A stretch of DNA of 64,000 bases, taken from positions 20,770,001-20,834,000 of the forward strand of contig NC_079884.1 in assembly GCF_029227915.1 (NCBI RefSeq), read 5' to 3'. Positions 58,201-64,000 of this stretch are shown here, piece after piece. The DNA comes from Hydractinia symbiolongicarpus (taxonomy: Eukaryota; Cnidaria; Hydrozoa; Anthoathecata; Hydractiniidae). Every line of letters starts with the position of its first letter. Positions within the stretch are counted from its first letter, which is position 1. The position numbers were made by a program, and so were the translations under genes. The notes under the pieces are model-generated. The model had not been told where the DNA came from and did no database searches. It worked only from the letters and a program-made list of their open reading frames with translations.

Positions 58201-61200
58201 TCATTACACTACATTCTCCGATTGCTTAAATAATGCAACATATCAAACACTTTTATTTTTTCACATATAAAAGAAAATCATTGATGGAGCATAAATCACC
58301 ATGGATGTGGGGTCACCTTATGTTGTTCCACCTTACAACAAAATTTCTATTTCAACAAAGACACAACATTTGTTATCAACTGTTATGCTGCATCTGCAGC
58401 ATAACAATGCAGCATAACAGTTGATAACAAATGTTGTTGTGGCAGGACACGAGATTCAAATGTTGTGAATCATGACATGCCAACTTAGTTAAATGCATCC
58501 CCAAAAATGATGACAAAATGATGAATTTCATATTTTTTAAAAATAAAAAATATGAAATTCTATTTTTAAATATAGAACATACGAAATTCTTATTTTAAAA
58601 ATAGAATTTCGTATTTTTAGAAATGTTACGTGTATCAAGTGAGTGGTTAAATAAATTGAGTAGAACAATTACTCACTTTTACAAGTTTGTTTTTAAAAGT
58701 TTTTTAATTGGCTTAATGATTTCACAGGGATGTTTTCTCGTCATTTTAGAATAAATACGGCAACTTTAAAGCTCTGCAGAGACGTTTTCTCGTCATTTTA
58801 GAATGAAATACGGCAACTTCAGAGCTTCGCAGGACGTTTTCTCGTCATTTTAGAAAGAAATACAGCAACTTTGAACCTTCGCAGGGACGTTTTCTCGTCA
58901 TTTTAGAAAGAAATACGGCAACTTTAGAGCTTCACAGGGACGTTTACTTGTCATTTTAGAATGAAATACGGCAACTTTAGAGCTTCACAGGGGCCTTTTC
59001 TCGTCATCTTAGAAAGAAATACGGCAACATTGAGACTTAGCAGGGATGTTTTCTCGTCATTTTAGAATAGAATAAAGCAACTATTTTTAGAAATGCATAT
59101 TTTTAGAAATACGCGTATTTTTGTATTTTTTGAAAATACGAAATACAGATTTTTAAAAAATACACGTATTTTTAAATACGCAATTCGTATTTTCGAAAAT
59201 ACGGAATTCTATTGTTTTAAAAATACGAATTAAAAATAGAAGCGGTTGATTTTCCTAGAGAGCATCACAAATGGTTAAAAATACCTTAAAGAAACCTTTC
59301 ACTACTTAAAAGTGACTCTACAATTCATACGTCATTGTGTCAAATACATTTGCAGAGCTTTTCTTCTAGCTACATCACAATTACAAAACATCTAGTTAAG
59401 ACTTGTACCTGGGTATTGAACTACCTGATCCTCTGATTTGATTGGAAGTTGAAAATTTGCACATTTCTCTCCATCTTTTATTAACAAATCATCAATGCAC
59501 CATCTTGGGAGGGGCTAGAATTTGAAGCAAGTTGTTACTACTTATTCTGTAAACAAACCAGACTATCCTAAATTTTGGCTTAACTTTCAAAGTGCATATC
59601 ATAAAATATTCTCTTTGTTTTTTTTTGTATATATTGCAGCAACATTCCTGGCCAAAGCTTAGGAAAAAATTCCTTGATAATTCCCAATTTATTTTTAAAA
59701 TTTCCTGATAATTTATTTGTTCTCCCTGATTACCAGATTGCCTGTGAGCTTGTCTTTCCTTTTGATTTTATAAATTAGTAAACAAACAGCTTAGTTTATC
59801 CTCTCGATCACAAATTCTTAGAAAATCGCTCCCAATTTTTTTCTTAAACTTAAATAAATTATTAGTTCTTAAAACAGAATTGAATTAAAAAGAATAGTTT
59901 AAAATACCTCCGCATCATCAAGACTCTTTAGTGTTATACTTAATTCAATGCGACCAGTAGCAGCAGGGGAAGATGGAGTCCGTCCAACTGGATACCACTT
60001 GCATGAAGTTCCCACTTCAATAGAAGAAACAGGTATAATAACACGGCCCATGTAGTCATCCCTAAAGGTAGCAGTATACTGCACTGGTTAATTAAAACAT
60101 ACAACATTTTACAACATCAACATTTTGTTTATAACCATGTTGGTAATGTTAGTAAGAATGAACTTTATTTATTTTGGAGATAGACTGGAACAAGCATTTA
60201 AACATGAAACAGTTTCTGCCTCTAACTTTATTTTTTTAAGTTTCCAAAAAAATTGTAACTCAAAAATTACATATAAAGTCTAAAACAAAAATATAAAGTC
60301 TAAAACTATGAAGCTGTTATATAAATTTTTGAAAGAATATCACATGATCTTATTTTTGTTAAAAATTAAAACGCTTTTTGGGTGAAACTGAAACAAATTT
60401 AGTTTAGAACATTTTCGTATTTAAATATGATATTGTCAAAAGCATCTGTATAAAGTCTACTTATGGTGCCCATAAAGTTTGCATTAAAATTATATCCTTA
60501 TTGCAGCCTTAACTTGCTAATGTGTTTGAGTTTAAAACAAGTTGAAGATATAGAAAAATGTCATTTTGGACGTTTCAAAGGCATGTGTGATCCAGGTGCA
60601 CATGCTGGTGCAAAATACGTACAAAATTGTTTTAATGTGAGTGATATACAATAAGTCTGTATGTAATCTACAGTGTAAACACTTTGTGTGCAGGACTGCA
60701 GCAGTTTGTCTTAGTTTTATGCGATTTTATATTTCCCATTTCAAACACAATGCTCCCACGAAGAAATATCAGATATATTTTTGGTGACAGTTGTACAGTA
60801 CAAGTACAGTTGTTTAAATTTATTGAAAAACTACACATCTCTTTTTCAATAAGAAACATACTTTTTAGGTCTGGTCTGGATATTTCTTAATTTTAAGGCA
60901 GGTTTTTAAAAAAAATTATGGAGTAGACACCTATTTATTACCCATTAAATTCTTTTTAGCACAATCCCTATCACTTTACTTTTTAAATGTTTTCAATATT
61001 TTACAAGTTCACTGCAGTTAAAAGTACTAACAATCTCAGCCTCAGTTAAGAAACATCATGTTTTTTGATGTGGATCCTTATGTATTAGCTTAAAATAAAT
61101 ACATTTATTTTAATTTCTAATGACTCAAGGGAAAAAAAACTTTTGTGAAGTACTATATTATGTTGTATGAGAGGCAATCATTTTGTATTTACATAACGGA

Positions 61201-62924
61201 GCTCCATGCATAAATTGAAACAATTCAAAAGCTTTTGTTAACTTTTAAAAATAAATTAAAAATAAATTTAAAAGGAATTCTACAACAAATTGTCCTACAA
61301 AAAGCGAAAGTGACAACTTGACAAAGTTACTGTTAATCCTAATGTTTGATTTACTTTTTTTATTATAGTACCCTAGTTAATGGAGGTGTCATCATAGTGA
61401 ACTGAATTGCATAGGGTAAAGGTCATCTCACTAATCTACAGGTAACAATCTGACTTTAACAGTTACTGCATAAAACTAATTTTAGGCATTCCTTTTTCAC
61501 TTTTAACAGCTGTTAGAAAGTATATATAAGGTTAGTTTCTTTAATGGAACTGTAAAACTATGTTTTCACATCTTGAAACCATTTCTGTGACAATATTAAA
61601 AGCCTGTTTCAACATTTCTTTCAAACGAATCACAATTTAAGCTTTTGATAGCTTTTAAAAAAATATTGCTACATTTCTACATTCTAGTTTTATGTTTTTA
61701 AACAAATTGTGTAATCATAGCCCAGTCTAATTGTCTAATTGTCTGTGCTGCTGGGAGTTCACAGTATCCTTTTTTCTCTCTCTCTTTTTTTTTATTCAGT
61801 TCAACTTTTCTTTTTCCTTTTTCCTTTTTCTCTTTCTTTTTTCTTTAACGCAGGACACAAATTAATAGCAGTATATACATAAATACTGATTTGTACATAC
61901 CCTGGGTAAAAATTCATGAATAATAATAATAATAATAATGACGCAGTAGCTTTCTACAACGTTTTAGGTTACTATCATCCTGCTATGACGGTTCTCAAAC
62001 GAATTATGGTAAAAGCCTTCTCTATTGCTAATAACGTTAATGTTTATTACTACAATTAATAATTTCAAAAGCTCTCTGTCTCACAAAACAAATTACTAAA
62101 TTTCATCTCACAATTTATTGATTTTAAATAATCCATCACATAGTGTTATTGTTTATCAGTGAGGTAATTGTTTTTCCAAAAAAAGGTTATGACAATGTTT
62201 CTGTTCCTTTCCATGAACTTAATTACTGTCTAATCATTCATGCAAGTTTCACATGGATTACATTCAGACTGTATCACACAAGCGAATCACAGTTAGCGTG
62301 ATTTTAAATTTTACACAATACAAATGCAAAATCAAAATCAAATAAATGAAGTTGTATAGAGCTAGGATATTACTGTAAAACACAGTCATATTTGTAAGAA
62401 GCTACATATCAACAAAAACACATGCAAGTCAAATAGTATATGCAATGAATTGCTCATTACAGCATGTCTACATTCATCTGCAAGTGCTAATGACAGGGCA
62501 TGCACTAAAACATTTCAGACATACTTGATGAGAGATGGTGTATCTTTTATATTTGAAAAGCTTAGGAAAGTTGAAAAATAACTGTACTAAAAATAAAATC
62601 TTTAACTAAACACATTAGAAGTGTTGTAACCTTACCTATTAAGTGTATCTTTGTCCCAGACGTCAATGTAAATGTAATACAATAGCTCACATAATGGAAT
62701 TTGTGAGAGCTGAAGAACACCACTGTTGTTAACAGTTGACAAAGGGAAAGAAAAGGCTGTCTGAGGAATGTTATCAACTTCAAAAATAAATGTTTGATTC
62801 CAAACTGGCTCAACTGTTCTGTACTGAATTGATGTAAAGTGCTCCTCATCTCCAAATTTTACAATACAATAAGGATCTGCCTTACCAGTTGGATCCATGG
62901 GAGGGAAATCTTTGCCTTGGAGTA
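46282..62924 (-). CDS. C2 / PH-GRAM / myotubularin phosphatase / FYVE protein, 5' end not resolved, 22 exons
   Basis: Exons: 62636-62924, 59908-60061, 59409-59514, 56774-56919, 55864-55926, 54627-54782, 53926-54086, 53544-53600, 53116-53185, 52211-52303, 51757-51795, 50876-50965, 50629-50742, 50089-50280, 49857-50003, 49615-49734, 49143-49358, 48011-48136, 47490-47588, 47364-47374, 46505-46637, 46282-46317. Every junction is GT-AG and phases agree, giving 872 residues plus stop. Residues 1-148 are a C2 domain ([18 protein letters not shown]). About 184-305 is PH-GRAM ([16 protein letters not shown]). The phosphatase spans 370-740 with [10 protein letters not shown] (Cys597, Arg603), so it should be active on PI3P and PI(3,5)P2. 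A FYVE finger follows at about 790-855 (WVPD, RRRHHCR, RVC intact). Active phosphatase plus FYVE matches the MTMR3/4 group, but the N-terminal C2 and the short phosphatase-FYVE gap do not. The last exon and everything upstream of the C2 are the weakest parts. Confidence 0.85.
47014..47049. repeat. Perfect hairpin, 16-bp arms, 4-base loop
   Basis: CTTATTTATTATCATC, TTTT, then GATGATAATAAATAAG. It lies in the myotubularin intron between the FYVE microexon and the following exon, where it could form a stem in the pre-mRNA. Confidence 0.65.
47364..47374 (-). other. 11-nt microexon of the myotubularin FYVE domain
   Basis: On the minus strand TTTTCTTTTAG is followed by CATCACTGCAG and then GTACGT. 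The 11 bases encode His-His-Cys and two bases of Arg. The next exon supplies the A that completes AGA (Arg) and continues [10 protein letters not shown]. The previous exon ends exactly at RRR in phase 0. Together they give [14 protein letters not shown], the invariant core of a FYVE finger that binds PI3P and zinc. Skipping the microexon would delete HHC, shift the frame by 11 nt and destroy the finger. Confidence 0.85.
49478..49503. repeat. (AGT)n microsatellite
   Basis: About eight consecutive TAG/AGT triplets within the myotubularin intron between exons 49615-49734 and 49143-49358. Confidence 0.8.
54865..55780 (-). mobile_element. Rearranged, decayed relative of the RTE-like LINE
   Basis: The plus strand runs parallel to about 22130-23190 of the LINE at 21620-24205, with many substitutions and small deletions. 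Shared blocks include GCAAGTAACACTTCTTCCA, GCACTTCTTATGTAC and ACAAACAACAAAGGACTAAG. The endonuclease half and both LINE ends are missing. It is in the same orientation as the host myotubularin gene and lies between exons 55864-55926 and 54627-54782. Both one-base differences that break the frame of the younger copy (near 22853 and 22726) are absent here, so the two copies together document the intact family frame. Confidence 0.75.
56348..56398 (-). repeat. Dispersed motif with GAAACGCGTCGAAAC
   Basis: On the minus strand it reads ATTCTTGAGAATGGGTGTTG, then ACATATGAAACGCGTCGAAAC. The closing GTCGAAAC is shared with the hammerhead-like motif at 38032-38060. From memory, similar sentences occur near retroelement ends in other invertebrates. 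Low certainty about the class. It lies in a myotubularin intron. Confidence 0.25.
58363..58437. repeat. Perfect hairpin, 31-bp arms, 13-base loop
   Basis: The left arm runs from ACAACATTTGTTATCAACTG to GTTATGCTGCAT (58363-58393). Its exact complement is at 58407-58437. The loop CTGCAGCATAACA itself repeats part of the arm, so the structure may have grown by slippage or fold-back copying. No mismatch implies a recent origin. Confidence 0.75.
58500..59245. mobile_element. Probable non-autonomous element: AT-rich inverted repeats enclosing a minisatellite
   Basis: Words of the type AAAATAGAATTTCGTATTTT occur in both orientations on the left side (58530-58622) and on the right side (59090-59240), with the tandem array between them. 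The layout of inverted ends around an internal satellite is typical of some hydrozoan and bivalve non-autonomous elements. I could not fix exact ends or a target duplication because both flanks are themselves palindromic. Confidence 0.4.
58722..59083. repeat. 53-bp minisatellite, seven units
   Basis: The word TTTTCTCGTCATTTTAGAA recurs with ends near 58740, 58792, 58844, 58897, 58950, 59003 and 59056, a period of 52-53 bp. The consensus unit also contains AAATACGGCAACTTTAGAGC and TTC(A/G)CAGGGACG. Units differ by a few percent to about ten percent. Confidence 0.8.
60062..62635. other. Intron within the C2 domain
   Basis: AT-rich intron of about 2.6 kb. It includes a pyrimidine-rich tract at 61765-61850 and an (AAT)n microsatellite at 61919-61940. 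Flanking exons join in phase 2. No further coding signal. Confidence 0.55.
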
Positions 62925-64000
62925 CTATAAACAAGAAGGAAAATGCTAGTTACGCTAAAATATCTAAACCCCAGCATACACACAAGGTGATATTTGATTT
63001 CATTATTTGCTGTTTGCAGCAGGTATAACAACTGAATGTTGTCACTTAACCGAAATCTTTCTTTTACTACAGTAACTTATCTCAGCCAAACGGTCTTTGC
63101 ATAAAGTAAAACAGTAAAATAAAAATAAATGTCATATATTTATGCTGTCCAAAGTTAACATGTATATACAGACACTTGTAAAATGCAATTCTTTAAGCTT
63201 ATTCAAAATGATTCAAACATATATAGCACTGTGCTTCTTAAAAATAAAATGCTTCCTGTTACATGCAAACCCCCATTTAGAAAGAACGTTGGATCAGGAC
63301 ATTCCTGAAATTCTTAGCTCAAGACTCCTATTAGATGCAAAGATATGTGACCTAATTACATATTTTTTAACACAGTATGACCACAGTTACTCTCCATAAG
63401 GTGGATTGAATGTGAGCTGATGTAATGTTATACATGTATTTTCAAAATAGTGAAAGTGTTTTTGGATTGAATTTTTGAAGCTCGTAATGACATTAAAAAC
63501 CAGATTCATGGTTTTTATAAGAAACAAAAAATATATTTTTATTAGAATATGAAGGTAGGTAAATAGATAGGTAGAATTTTTTATTTTATTTTATTTTATT
63601 TTCTTCAGCTTGGTGATGTCAACTTTTTTATCTTAAAACATTCTGTCGAAAAATTTTTTGTATTAATTTTTTAATAATAAATATAATTTATGAAGAATGC
63701 GAAGTAATATTGTAATAATGGTGGACACTACAATGATGATTTATGTTTTTAAGCATGTTGCTGGTTTGGCTGTCCTTAATTATTGTTGGCTTGCCGTTTT
63801 CCATTTAGACGTCTCACCAAAGAAGTCTGAGCCACTGATGACCAAAACAAGAAGTATCATTCTCGAAACTCAACACATGTATAATCATTCCTCAAATCAT
63901 CTGTTTTTACAACCCAAATGCTGAAACCAAACTTATCGTTGATGTAAGCCCAACCAGATAAGAAACAATACTTACGCAGAAACAATCAGATAGACTGCAC
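62925..64000. other. Upstream intron of the C2 / myotubularin gene, right edge of window
   Basis: The first C2 exon begins with two bases of a codon, so at least one coding exon lies upstream. On the minus strand a good donor (GTAAGTAT) occurs at 63967-63974, but the preceding bases carry an in-frame TGA in the required phase. I therefore do not call an exon there. The missing N-terminus is probably beyond 64000. Confidence 0.4.

Larger units (their letters stand above)
56920..59408. other. Large intron between the C2 linker exon and the first PH-GRAM exon
   Basis: Contains a 31-bp-arm hairpin, AT-rich inverted repeats and a seven-unit minisatellite, all listed separately. An open frame at 57853-58146 (minus) has cysteines but no recognisable domain. 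The flanking exons join in phase 1 without it. Confidence 0.55.

Noticed and set aside
63967-64000. Possible upstream C2 exon ending at a GTAAGTAT donor
   Set aside because: In the phase needed for the next exon it contains TGA nine bases before the donor.
1-64000. tRNA, rRNA and CRISPR arrays
   Set aside because: No cloverleaf with a GGTTCGAATCC-like arm, no rRNA-like block and no spacer-repeat pattern was seen by eye; a covariance search would be decisive.

Overview
The window is AT-rich eukaryotic DNA from an animal, most likely a cnidarian and plausibly a hydrozoan. The evidence is intron-rich metazoan genes with GT-AG introns, a Rho_N-like transposon-associated reading frame of a type I associate with cnidarian genomes, a 76-bp hairpin repeat carrying the CAACCTCGATCCC motif, and a splice acceptor placed 4 nt before a start codon, as expected for spliced-leader trans-splicing. 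The species cannot be fixed from the sequence alone.

Four protein-coding genes could be rebuilt by joining exons whose splice sites and phases agree. (1) 5586-17948, minus: a 14-exon, 703-residue NRF-6-type membrane acyltransferase with a signal peptide, NRF domain and Acyl_transf_3 domain. (2) 33269-40743, minus: a 7-exon, 549-residue adiponectin receptor (PAQR) with all four zinc-binding residues and a long polar N-terminus. (3) 41859-42650, plus: an intronless, 263-residue phytochelatin-synthase-like C83 peptidase with an intact Cys-His-Asp triad. (4) 46282 to at least 62924, minus: a 22-exon myotubularin phosphatase with the order C2, PH-GRAM, active PTP (HCSDGWDRT), FYVE. An 11-nt microexon supplies the FYVE HHCR core. 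An unrecognised terminal exon (41132-41265, minus) lies between genes 2 and 3.

The rest is largely mobile-element debris. 1-340 holds a Rho_N-like frame broken by one in-frame stop. 1.3-2.8 kb is a degenerate repeat. 10.7-12.4 kb, inside an intron of gene 1, is a TTAA-flanked element with terminal inverted repeats and a frameshifted THAP finger. 21.6-24.2 kb is a dead RTE-like LINE; a rearranged relative lies at 54.9-55.8 kb and a stub at 19.0 kb. 24.4-26.4 kb is a TA-flanked element whose ends are arrays of AAGATCTT palindromes and whose interior carries two spliceable exons of a BEN domain. 27.4-28.6 kb is a second TA-flanked element. 29.1-29.4 kb is a cluster of small hairpins with a CTGACGCTCAG core. 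58.4-59.2 kb is a 53-bp minisatellite between AT-rich inverted repeats.

The genes are not an operon and no shared pathway is evident, although acyltransferase, AdipoR and myotubularin all act at membranes. The most unusual items are the BEN-carrying palindrome element, the C2-containing FYVE myotubularin with its microexon, and the intronless phytochelatin-synthase gene.
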